In this document: positions 5,619 through 12,290 of the stretch, one piece after another
Position numbering within the stretch: the first letter of the stretch is position 1
Layout of the letters: the number at the start of each line of letters is the position of its first letter
From: Candidatus Atribacteria bacterium
GTDB lineage: Bacteria; Bipolaricaulota; Bipolaricaulia; UBA7950; UBA9294
Direction of reading: 5' to 3'
Assembly: GCA_004525685.1 (NCBI GenBank)
Contig: SPBW01000041.1
Span: forward strand, 1 to 14,453
Length of the DNA stretch: 14,453 nt
Program-made: the position numbers and the translations under genes
Notes under the pieces: generated by a model
What the model was told of the DNA's origin: nothing
The model's database searches: none
The model's input: only the letters and a program-made list of their open reading frames with translations

Positions 5619-6476
5619 ATGGCCAGACCAATGCGAGTTGAATTCGAAGGCGCTATGTATCATGTCACTTCACGTGGCAACACTGGACAGGACATCTTTC
5701 TCGATGACGTAGATCGCATGCACTTCATGGATGTGTTCCGTGACGTCGTAAAGCGCTTCGGATGGATTTGCCATGCCTACTGCTTGATGTCGAATCATTA
5801 TCATTTGCTTGTCGAGACACCCAACGCGAATCTATCCCGGGGCATGCGTCATCTGAATGGAGTCTACACGCAGTCGTCCAATCGGCGGCACAAGCGAGCT
5901 GGGCATGTTTTCCAAGGGCGGTTCAAATCCATCCTCATCGAGAAAGAGAGTCATCTTCTCGACGCTGCACGATACATTGTTCTCAACCCCGTTCGAGCCA
6001 AGATGGTCGAGCGTTCACGGCAGTGGACATGGAGTAGCTACGGCGCAACGTCTGGGGAGATCAGCGCACCTGGCTTCCTTTCAATTGATTGGCTATTGGC
6101 GCAATTTCACCCCCAACGAGACCGAGCATTTCTTGAGTACCGACGCTTTGTGGAAGCTGGCATCGGCATCTGCCTTTGGAAAGATCTCGTTGGGGGCATT
6201 CTTCTGGGAAGCAACTCCTTCTGTGAGAGGCTGAAGCCTCTTCTGACAGACATTGCATTGTCAAAGGAGATTCCGCGAATCGAGAGGACTCTTGCACAGC
6301 CTACTCTTGGCAGTCTATTCAACGAGATCGGGCCCAACAAGAGAGAGCGAAATGCGCGCATTCATGCGGCGGTACGCCAACACGGATATACGCTAAAGCA
6401 GGTTGGCGATCATGTGGGCCTGCATTACGCAAGCGTGAGTCGTATTGTGGGGCTCCTAGATAGGACTCAATGTTGA
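5619..6476 (+). CDS. REP-associated tyrosine transposase (RAYT, Y1 HUH family)
   Basis: This is a 285-aa single-strand DNA transposase of the IS200/Y1 type, which nicks and rejoins hairpin-tipped DNA through a covalent tyrosine link. The HUH metal motif is H60-Y61-H62 in SNHYHLL and the nucleophile is Y119 in ARYIVLNPVRAKM. The opening MARPMRVEFEGAMYHVTSRGN is typical of the group. The C-terminus (about 245-283) forms a helix-turn-helix-like extension (TLKQVGDHVGLHYASVSRIV), seen in the larger RAYT members. The ORF looks intact. No SD precedes the ATG. A weak TTGTAA-17-TAGTCT promoter would start transcription at or next to the ATG, so a leaderless mRNA is possible. Unlike the host-type genes here it ends in TGA, which lies inside the right inverted repeat. 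Confidence 0.92.
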   Translation: MARPMRVEFEGAMYHVTSRGNTGQDIFLDDVDRMHFMDVFRDVVKRFGWICHAYCLMSNHYHLLVETPNANLSRGMRHLNGVYTQSSNRRHKRAGHVFQGRFKSILIEKESHLLDAARYIVLNPVRAKMVERSRQWTWSSYGATSGEISAPGFLSIDWLLAQFHPQRDRAFLEYRRFVEAGIGICLWKDLVGGILLGSNSFCERLKPLLTDIALSKEIPRIERTLAQPTLGSLFNEIGPNKRERNARIHAAVRQHGYTLKQVGDHVGLHYASVSRIVGLLDRTQC

Positions 6477-6542
6477 AATACAAGACCTGACCCCGCTGAT
6501 AGATAGGACTCAATGTTGAAATACAAGACCTGACCCCGCTGA
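6457..6542. repeat. perfect 43-bp tandem duplication of the RAYT right end
   Basis: Two identical 43-bp units (6457-6499 and 6500-6542) each contain TAGATAGGACTC, one 26-bp right inverted repeat (6469-6494, 6512-6537) and GCTGA. The first unit also encodes the last 20 bases of the transposase gene. Perfect identity points to a recent duplication. Confidence 0.9.
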
Positions 6543-6546
6543 GTTG

Positions 6547-6576
6547 TTGCACGCACTAGGCGATGATCTCTAGAAT
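6547..6576 (+). promoter_or_regulatory. sigma70-type promoter of the propeller gene
   Basis: TTGCAC (6547-6552) and TAGAAT (6571-6576) are 18 nt apart. The predicted start near 6583 is only about 8 nt before the SD (GAGGAGG, 6591-6597). The promoter begins 5 bp after the end of the RAYT right-end duplication. Confidence 0.45.
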
Positions 6577-6603
6577 GGGGCGGAGCTATCGAGGAGGGCT
6601 GCG

Positions 6604-7746
6604 ATGAGACGAATGTTCTTGGGGATAGTTGTTGTATCGATTTGCGCTGCATTGAGCGTTGGCGTGTGGGCAGACACACAATCAGCATCGTTGACGCGGT
6701 GGGAAATGACTTTGGCAAATTCATTCCCGGGAGGAATCGCTCTGGATGAGGGCGGGTTGGTCTACACGGTTACCAACAGTGGCATGCAGGTTATCCGTCT
6801 GGATTCCGCTAACAGTCTCTACCGCTCTTGGGGCGTTTCCGAGCATCCCCAGGACGTCGCGATTGTTGATGGCATTGTCTTTTGCACGATTCGAGGCGCA
6901 AATCACATCTCGTACCTCAACCCCGAGGGCACGAGTACGAGTACGTCTCTTGTTCCTTTCCCTGATGCAGGTCTTGGTGAACTGCATCGCGGGCCTGACA
7001 CAGCCGGTGGCAACATTGTCTTCTGGATAGCTGAACCAGCTATCCAAGGTCTATTGCGCTTTGAGTACAATCCGGCAGATCCGCCGCGGGTCACTGACGC
7101 TCCTTCAGATTATCCGGCCACGCAGAGCGTCTCATCGATCTCTCCAGTCATCGTCCCTGCAGAATATGAACGCTTCTCTTACGACATTAGGCTGATCACC
7201 GATCCGTTCCCTGCAGCAGCTCCCCAGACATCTCCTCCCTACACGCAGTGGCAGTTGCCGCTTGGCGATGATCGCTGGCTGGAGGATCTCGCTGTAGCTG
7301 ATGATGGAACGCTTTGGGTCAGCTTCGGAACGCCGCTTCTCATTCGGTTCGATCCTGTGGCGAGCACGATCCAGCTACTAGAAACCATCCAGAACGTGGC
7401 TATCTTCCAGGGGCTCTTGCCTGCGGCGGATGGAAGCATCTGGTTTGGCAACATCGTCGATGGTTCCATCGGGCACCTGAATCCCGTAACGGGTTTGTCT
7501 GAGGTGTGGCGCATTCCAGGGACGGGTGAGGTGTATGATCTCGCTTTCGACGCGGATGGAGCGATTTGGTATACCGACCGCGTCGGCGAAGCCATTGGCA
7601 GACTGGACACACTAGCAGGCGAAGCAACCGTATACCGGCTTGCCGAGGAATCGGAACCGCTGTATCTGGAGATCGACTCAGCTGGTGACGTTTGGTTCAC
7701 GGCTGGCTATGGCAACTACATCGGCAGACTCACGCTGGCACCCTAG
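6604..7746 (+). CDS. secreted Vgb-like beta-propeller protein
   Basis: This 380-aa protein has a signal peptide (about 1-23, cut near VWA|DT). Blade repeats of the virginiamycin B lyase-like/streptogramin lyase type follow. The clearest are a DGxxW motif in AVADDGTLWVSFG (about 234), AADGSIWFGN (about 275), DADGAIWYTD (about 317) and SAGDVWFTAG (about 360), a regular spacing of 41-43 residues, with IGRL or IGHL closing the strands. The N-terminal blades are more diverged, with an insert around 150-215. It is probably exported and binds or cleaves a ligand outside the cytoplasm. The substrate is unknown, and lyase activity should not be assumed, because most members of this fold are uncharacterised. 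The start is set by GAGGAGG at 6 nt. It is convergent with the metallo-hydrolase gene, with only 33 bp between stops and no clear terminator. Confidence 0.82.
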   Translation: MRRMFLGIVVVSICAALSVGVWADTQSASLTRWEMTLANSFPGGIALDEGGLVYTVTNSGMQVIRLDSANSLYRSWGVSEHPQDVAIVDGIVFCTIRGANHISYLNPEGTSTSTSLVPFPDAGLGELHRGPDTAGGNIVFWIAEPAIQGLLRFEYNPADPPRVTDAPSDYPATQSVSSISPVIVPAEYERFSYDIRLITDPFPAAAPQTSPPYTQWQLPLGDDRWLEDLAVADDGTLWVSFGTPLLIRFDPVASTIQLLETIQNVAIFQGLLPAADGSIWFGNIVDGSIGHLNPVTGLSEVWRIPGTGEVYDLAFDADGAIWYTDRVGEAIGRLDTLAGEATVYRLAEESEPLYLEIDSAGDVWFTAGYGNYIGRLTLAP

Positions 7747-7779
7747 GAGGGCGGTCCTTCTTCATTCGCTGCCACGAGG

Positions 7780-8592
7780 CTATTCAGAACGGGCCGAACT
7801 CGTGACACGTTCGCCATCCGTCGACACTCTGATCGTTCCGTATGGGTCCGTCCCGAGTATCTCGGCCGAGATGGCCTGCAAGTTCAGTAGCGCTAGCTCT
7901 GAGGGATGTCCGTATCTGTTGCCTACGCCTGCCGAGTAAATGGCGAGTTTCGGTTCCGCGGCGTTGAGGAATTCAGGCGTTGAGCTGTAGGCAGATCCAT
8001 GATGAGCAACCTTCAAGATGGCTATGTCGGACAGACAACCCATTCGTAGCAACTCAGCCTCGGTGTGTGCTTCGATATCCCCGGTGAAAAGGAACTCAAC
8101 CGCGCCGAAGGTAAGAGACAAGACCAGAGAGTCTTCGTTCGCGTCTCCCCATAGCTTGTAGGGATGCAGCACGCGAATCTCAAGATCGGCCAGTTCGATC
8201 GTCCCATTTCGTCTGGCAATCGTACGTTCGCATCCTTCGACCATGACAGCTGCCATGAAATTGACATAGGCACTGGTATTTGCTGTTGCACCGTTGGTCA
8301 CGATTTCATGCACATCGAAAACTCGAAGCACATCATCCAAACCTCCAATGTGGTCTGAATGTGGATGTGTTGCCACGACAACTTCTAGCGGACCATCGAC
8401 GTAGCCCAACAGAAAGCCAGCACAGGACCCATTCGGTCCGGCATCGATCAGCATCTCGTATTCCCCGTAATCCACGAGAATCGCGTCGCCCTGGCCGACG
8501 TCTATGAAGTACACGTCAAGCTGTCTACCTGCTGCACCTACAGTGACAGAAACTGCCACACAGATGAGAAGCAGGAGATTTCGCATGGACAT
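7780..8592 (-). CDS. secreted ComEC/Rec2-type metallo-beta-lactamase-fold hydrolase
   Basis: This 270-aa protein has a signal peptide (about 1-21, cut near GAA|GRQ). Its metallo-beta-lactamase fold begins with the ComEC-domain signature LDVYFIDVGQGDAILV. The metal site is H76-x-H78-x-D80-H81 (THPHSDHIGG), with D172 in FTGDIE and H197-H198 in KVAHHGSAYSS. In ComEC this domain lies at the C-terminus of a DNA-uptake channel and is thought to act on DNA. Here it is free-standing and exported, so a secreted phosphodiesterase or nuclease is the natural guess, unproven. ATG codons at 8592 and 8586 are both possible starts; the SD is weak. It is divergent from the subtilase gene (194 bp apart) and convergent with the propeller gene. 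Confidence 0.85.
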   Translation of the reverse strand: MSMRNLLLLICVAVSVTVGAAGRQLDVYFIDVGQGDAILVDYGEYEMLIDAGPNGSCAGFLLGYVDGPLEVVVATHPHSDHIGGLDDVLRVFDVHEIVTNGATANTSAYVNFMAAVMVEGCERTIARRNGTIELADLEIRVLHPYKLWGDANEDSLVLSLTFGAVEFLFTGDIEAHTEAELLRMGCLSDIAILKVAHHGSAYSSTPEFLNAAEPKLAIYSAGVGNRYGHPSELALLNLQAISAEILGTDPYGTIRVSTDGERVTSSARSE

Positions 8593-8716
8593 CGCATCAG
8601 CCTACTGCCGAACTCTGCTAAGAACTAGAAGAGGTTGGCAGGTTTTGGCTTATACGAGATGAGAGGATGCGACGCCCGCCCTTTTTCTCCTTGTTGATCC
8701 GTCAAGTGCATGCAAT

Positions 8717-8746
8717 TTGACTTTGGAGACAGTTGCCCTCTATTCT
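8717..8746 (+). promoter_or_regulatory. sigma70-type promoter of the subtilase gene
   Basis: TTGACT (8717-8722) and TATTCT (8741-8746) are 18 nt apart. Transcription would start near 8753, downstream of the in-frame ATG at 8733, which supports translation starting at 8787. Confidence 0.55.
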
Positions 8747-8786
8747 GCGTTGTATCCGTATATCACCTGCCAAAGGGGGCACAAGC

Positions 8787-10193
8787 ATGAAGAAACAATG
8801 GCTACCGTTAGGCGGATTGATACTCTTGATCGGGCTGGCCATCTCAAGCTGTACATGGCTGCAACCAACATCGTTGGGACCACGGGACTACGATCCCTTG
8901 CAGACAATCGAAGTCGTTGTTGATGGGGATCTGACGGACGCTGTCGTAGCAGAGTTGGGGTCCTATGGACAGATCTCTGGCCGCATCGATGCCATTGGTG
9001 GCGTCGTGATGCAGGTCAGCGAATCGGCCATCCCCGCATTGGCGGGATTGCCGTTTGTACGACAGATAGGATCGACGGCAGAACGATTCGTGCATGACTA
9101 TGCCGATGGAATCAGCACGTGGGATCTCGACTTGATCAACGTAACGGATCTGGGCGTCCCACGCGTAACGCCCTATGATGGGACGGGCGTCTATGTCGCG
9201 GTCCTCGATACGGGACTGGTGGAGAATTGGCGCGACTACCTGCCTGAGGATCGGATCGCAGTGGAGTATGCCAAGGCCTTCAACAGCGGACAGAGCGAGA
9301 ACACCGCCGTGGCCGACGTTCCTCACCTGTGGGAGCGCGACACGAACTCACACGGAACGCACGTGACAAGCACCGTACTCGGCTATTGGGTCAAGAGCTT
9401 GACCACTCCGTATGCGGTCAATGGGGTTGCCCCCATGGCAACGGTCATCCCAGTGAAGGTGCTCAGCAATGCAGGCTCTGGCTGGTCGCCAGGCATCGCA
9501 GCGGGCATCGTCTACATTACCGATCTGAAGATCGAACTCGATGCGCCAATGGTCATCAACATGAGCTTGGGTGGACCGGAGCTGTCGCCACTTGAGGCGG
9601 CAGCCATCGACTACGCGCTGGCCAACAATGTGGTTGTTGTGGCGTCGGCAGGAAACAACGGCCTTGAGGGGATGGGCTATCCGGGAGCGTATGAACCTGT
9701 TATCAGTGTGGGATCCATCGGTTGGATTAACGAGTGGAGTGCCGCTGGTTGGTGGCGACTGGATGTTCCCGAACCTCTCGTGCCAAGCGGTGTCGTCGAT
9801 TTGATCTATGTTTCTGACTTCAGTGGCCGCGAGCTGCCGGGGCAAGATCTGGATGTACTTGCACCTGGGAGTTGGGTCGTCGGGCCGTATCTTGGCTCAG
9901 GCGCGGCAACGCCTCAATTGTGGTCCAATGGCACACCTGGCGAGTACTTCTACTTGGGCGGCACCAGCATGGCCTCTCCACATGTTGCTGGCTTGGTCGC
10001 TCTGATGTTCGACAAGAATCCCAATCTGATCGCAACACAGGTGGAAGGCATTCTTGAGAGCGCCGCCATTTCACTGCCTGCTGGATCCAAATGGGTTGAT
10101 GATGGCTCCGGCGTCTTGGTCGAGTACATCTGGGGCGATGATGCCACCGGATCGGGAATTGTGCTCACTGACTTGGTGCTCGGCGCCATCTAG
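8787..10193 (+). CDS. subtilisin-like serine protease (S8), exported lipoprotein
   Basis: This 468-aa protease starts with a lipoprotein signal peptide (hydrophobic core, then the lipobox LAISSC), so it should be lipid-anchored outside the cytoplasm. Residues about 35-90 resemble an inhibitor I9-like propeptide (IEVVVDGDLTDAVVAEL, then VVMQVSESAIPALAGLPFV). The catalytic triad is complete: D141 in VAVLDTG, H189 in NSHGTHV and S394 in GGTSMASPHVAG, with oxyanion N290 in SAGNN. The ATG at 8787 follows AAAGGGGG at 7 nt. An in-frame ATG at 8733 lies upstream of the predicted transcription start and is rejected. A good terminator follows at 10227-10253. It diverges from the secreted ComEC-like hydrolase, so both may serve extracellular degradation. 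Substrates are unknown. Confidence 0.93.
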   Translation: MKKQWLPLGGLILLIGLAISSCTWLQPTSLGPRDYDPLQTIEVVVDGDLTDAVVAELGSYGQISGRIDAIGGVVMQVSESAIPALAGLPFVRQIGSTAERFVHDYADGISTWDLDLINVTDLGVPRVTPYDGTGVYVAVLDTGLVENWRDYLPEDRIAVEYAKAFNSGQSENTAVADVPHLWERDTNSHGTHVTSTVLGYWVKSLTTPYAVNGVAPMATVIPVKVLSNAGSGWSPGIAAGIVYITDLKIELDAPMVINMSLGGPELSPLEAAAIDYALANNVVVVASAGNNGLEGMGYPGAYEPVISVGSIGWINEWSAAGWWRLDVPEPLVPSGVVDLIYVSDFSGRELPGQDLDVLAPGSWVVGPYLGSGAATPQLWSNGTPGEYFYLGGTSMASPHVAGLVALMFDKNPNLIATQVEGILESAAISLPAGSKWVDDGSGVLVEYIWGDDATGSGIVLTDLVLGAI

Positions 10194-10226
10194 CCCCTAG
10201 GCTGGAAGCCGTGGCTTTCAAGGATG

Positions 10227-10260
10227 ACGGAGCAGCCTGCTTGGCTGCTCCGTTTCTCTT
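10227..10260 (+). terminator. Rho-independent terminator of the subtilase gene
   Basis: ACGGAGCAGCC (10227-10237) pairs perfectly with its complement (10243-10253) around TGCTT, followed by the U-rich tail TTCTCTT. This is the clearest classical terminator in the window, 33 bp after the subtilase stop. Confidence 0.8.
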
Positions 10261-10275
10261 GGAATGATCTAGCGA

Positions 10276-10686
10276 TTGAGAACCCAGAGGGATGTCGCGC
10301 CGCAATCAGGGAGCAAGTCTCTTGTCGCGGACTTCACGCTCTTCTGGGAACTGCGCATTGTGATCGACTCCGTCTATCAACCGATGGCTCGCGAACCCTA
10401 TCGGGTCCTGGTGTTATGACGGGGACGGCAACGTGGGGAACCCGAATACTACGAGCCAGATGATCTGCGCGATCTGGAGTTGTGCCAGGACGAGGGGGAG
10501 TTTTACTTGCGCGTCGTCTACGTCAGCGAGCAGGAGAACGCCTTCTACCAAGTGTCCAGCCCTGGATTCGACGAGATCGTTGAGGCTGCGGAGTCGGGCT
10601 ATGGAATCCACCGCGTGTTGTGCTTGGCAGGCGATGGTTTCGTCGTCCGAACGCGCGAAGGCCACTACGCGAAGCTCCTCGTTTGA
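10276..10686 (+). pseudogene. decayed ORF of unknown function, interrupted near 10415-10440
   Basis: One frame is open from the TAG at 10270 to the TGA at 10684-10686, except for a TGA at 10417-10419. The parts on both sides look protein-like: DFTLFWELRIVIDSVYQPM before it, and EPEYYEPDDLRDLELCQDEG and then GFVVRTREGHYAKLLV after it. Between 10415 and 10438 the next frame reads YDGDGNVG, which would join the two parts smoothly. The likely history is therefore two compensating single-base changes (an extra base near 10414 and a lost G near 10436), not a simple stop mutation. There is no SD, and the 5' end abuts the terminator of the subtilase gene, so the start may be missing too. The ending resembles small domains that close in HYAKL/HYAKF, but I do not recognise the family. 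A sequencing error is also possible. Confidence 0.42.
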
Positions 10687-10739
10687 GCAATTGAGGAGAT
10701 GCCCCACTAGAGGAAGTTGAACGCTCGTCCTGATGCACT

Positions 10740-10769
10740 TTCGCATCTCTGGGCCAAGAGCACTACAAT
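10740..10769 (+). promoter_or_regulatory. sigma70-type promoter of the DUF4097 protein gene
   Basis: TTCGCA (10740-10745) and TACAAT (10764-10769) are 18 nt apart, matching four and five consensus bases. The start near 10776 leaves a 45-nt leader before the ATG at 10821. Confidence 0.4.
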
Positions 10770-10820
10770 CCAACAAGCCGCGTGAAGTCTGCCTGCGGCT
10801 TTGAAAAAAAGGTGGTACTG

Positions 10821-12224
10821 ATGAAACGGAAACTCGCTTCGCTCGTGATTCTCGCTTTGGGTTGCTTGCTGGTCTCAACCCTTGCCGTCGCAGAGCCAAT
10901 GGTATATGGCTTTGGATATGGAGGGGCCATGGCCATGGCCTTCTTCCCCGACATGACAGGGATCAATACATTCATGTCTGAGAACGGCCTCCCGTCGATG
11001 GGCGACGTCCTCATCGGCGCAGGCGGCAATGGACGTGGAGGCATCGTTGGTGGCCCCGTATTTGGCGGTGGTGGTTGGGGATTGCTCGCGTTCTCTGAGA
11101 ACGATGAGCTGTCTGCAGAGCTTGTGTCGGCAGGCGGCGGATTCGACATGGGCCGTGCTATCGGTGGCAATGAGCGCTCTGTGCTGTCTGTGGGAGCCCT
11201 ACTGGGCGGTGGCGCCAACGTTCTGTCGATCGACGGCTACTTGGTTCAAACGATTGCGCCTGAGGGACTGGTTCCAGAGCCCACGTATCGTGAGATTGGT
11301 ACGGCCATGGCCTTTGTTCAGCCCTACGTGAGCATGGCGGCACGACTGCTTCCTTGGATGGGTTTCGAGTTCCGAGTCGGCTACATCCTTCCGTTGTTCG
11401 AGATTCCATTCGGCGACCTTCTTGGCATCCCAGCCCCTTCGATGAGCCTCTCCGGCCCCACGGTATCCTTCGGATTGTCGTTTGGAGGCATCGGATCCGT
11501 CCAGCCGAGCGATGCAGCTGATGGCCGCGACAGCGGTAAACGGGTGACTGTCCCCAGCGAGGGATCGTTTGAGATCGACAGCACAAGCGAACTGACGATC
11601 GAGAACGCAGTAGGAAACATTGTTATCTCCTCTTACGTGCCTGACTCTGCTCAGACGATCTCGTCTCGCGTCGAATGGCAGGCCGCACGTACAGCCAAGC
11701 AGCAGCAGATTGACGCACTACAAGTCCTCGTCGATGTTGGAGATACGGGCACTTCGTTGCGGACAGAGGGGGCCGGACGCATTGATTACGTTCTACGCAT
11801 TCCTCAGGGCATTGATCTTCGCATCCAAAACGGCGTCGGCAACGTAACCATCGTCGGACACGAGGCGCTGACCATCATCGTCGAAAACGGCGTCGGAGAG
11901 ATTGCCTTCGAGGAGATCACTGCCTCTGCGCTCATCATCGCTAGCGGTATCGGAGAGATACGACTCTCCGGCGTGGCTGCAGAATCGCTGATCGTGGAAG
12001 CAGGGCTCGGCGAGATCCGACTTAGCTTGCCCCTATCTGCATCTGCAAGGATCATGGCCAGAGCCGGCATAGGAGATGTCGACATTGATCGCTTCCCAGG
12101 CATGATCGGCGGTGTACGTGGCTTTCTTGGCTCGTCCGGCGATGTCACACTGGGCCTTGGCGAAGACATGATTGAGCTGAATGTGGGCATAGGCAGCATC
12201 TCAATCGAGATAGACAGCCCCTAG
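10821..12224 (+). CDS. secreted Gly-rich protein with C-terminal DUF4097-like beta-repeat domain
   Basis: This 467-aa protein has a signal peptide (about 1-24, cut near AVA|EP). The first part (about 25-235) is Gly/Met-rich, with GFGYGGAMAMAFFP and an NGLPSMGD stretch, and could be an envelope-associated beta structure. The C-terminal part (about 250-467) is DUF4097-like: it opens with LTIENAVGNIVI and then repeats G-[VIL]-G-[EN]-[IV] at residues 338, 357, 376 and 395, exactly 19 residues apart, with later turns at 416 and 456. This predicts a right-handed beta-helix or stacked sheet, often described as adhesin-like; the role is unknown. The ATG at 10821 follows AAAGGTGGT at 5 nt. A GTG at 10782 in the same frame has no SD, so it is rejected. 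It is convergent with the ABC exporter across a strong hairpin. Confidence 0.82.
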   Translation: MKRKLASLVILALGCLLVSTLAVAEPMVYGFGYGGAMAMAFFPDMTGINTFMSENGLPSMGDVLIGAGGNGRGGIVGGPVFGGGGWGLLAFSENDELSAELVSAGGGFDMGRAIGGNERSVLSVGALLGGGANVLSIDGYLVQTIAPEGLVPEPTYREIGTAMAFVQPYVSMAARLLPWMGFEFRVGYILPLFEIPFGDLLGIPAPSMSLSGPTVSFGLSFGGIGSVQPSDAADGRDSGKRVTVPSEGSFEIDSTSELTIENAVGNIVISSYVPDSAQTISSRVEWQAARTAKQQQIDALQVLVDVGDTGTSLRTEGAGRIDYVLRIPQGIDLRIQNGVGNVTIVGHEALTIIVENGVGEIAFEEITASALIIASGIGEIRLSGVAAESLIVEAGLGEIRLSLPLSASARIMARAGIGDVDIDRFPGMIGGVRGFLGSSGDVTLGLGEDMIELNVGIGSISIEIDSP

Positions 12225-12232
12225 CAGCCTTG

Positions 12233-12270
12233 GCACAGGAGCGTGACGCCCGTTGGTCATGCTCCTGTGC
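12233..12270. terminator. bidirectional hairpin between convergent genes
   Basis: GCACAGGAGC (12233-12242) pairs with GCTCCTGTGC (12261-12270), and an inner GTGAC/GTCAT pairing with one G-U extends the stem to 15 bp around an 8-nt loop. It begins 8 bp after the DUF4097 gene stop and ends 20 bp before the exporter stop. On the plus side TGATCTTCTT follows, only mildly U-rich. Confidence 0.65.
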
Positions 12271-12290
12271 TGATCTTCTTGGTGAGTGTC

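Larger units (their letters stand above)
5573..6537 (+). mobile_element. RAYT/IS200-like element with 26-bp inverted ends and a duplicated right end
   Basis: The left end (5573-5598) starts GGGGTCAGGTCTTGTA and the right end (6469-6494) is its complement with one mismatch in 26 bp. A second right end lies at 6512-6537. The single gene inside is a Y1 (HUH) transposase whose TGA stop is within the first right end. Inverted ends with a GGTCAGGTCTTG core commonly flank this transposase group in diverse bacteria. No flanking target duplication is visible. The element sits between the hairpin terminator of the solute-binding gene and the promoter of the propeller gene. Confidence 0.75.

Noticed and set aside
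5921..5935. tRNA T-loop-like GGTTCAAATCC
   Set aside because: It lies within the transposase coding sequence, with no acceptor or anticodon stems around it.
7239..7700. 153-codon minus-strand ORF, Ser/Pro-rich
   Set aside because: Shadow of the beta-propeller gene; its Ser/Pro-rich makeup is what the complement of the repeats gives.
10417..10419. In-frame TGA read as an amino acid (recoded codon or selenocysteine)
   Set aside because: No TGA occurs inside the other genes (more than 3,500 codons), Trp is encoded by TGG, no SECIS-like stem is obvious, and the frame-shift explanation accounts for the flanking sequence.
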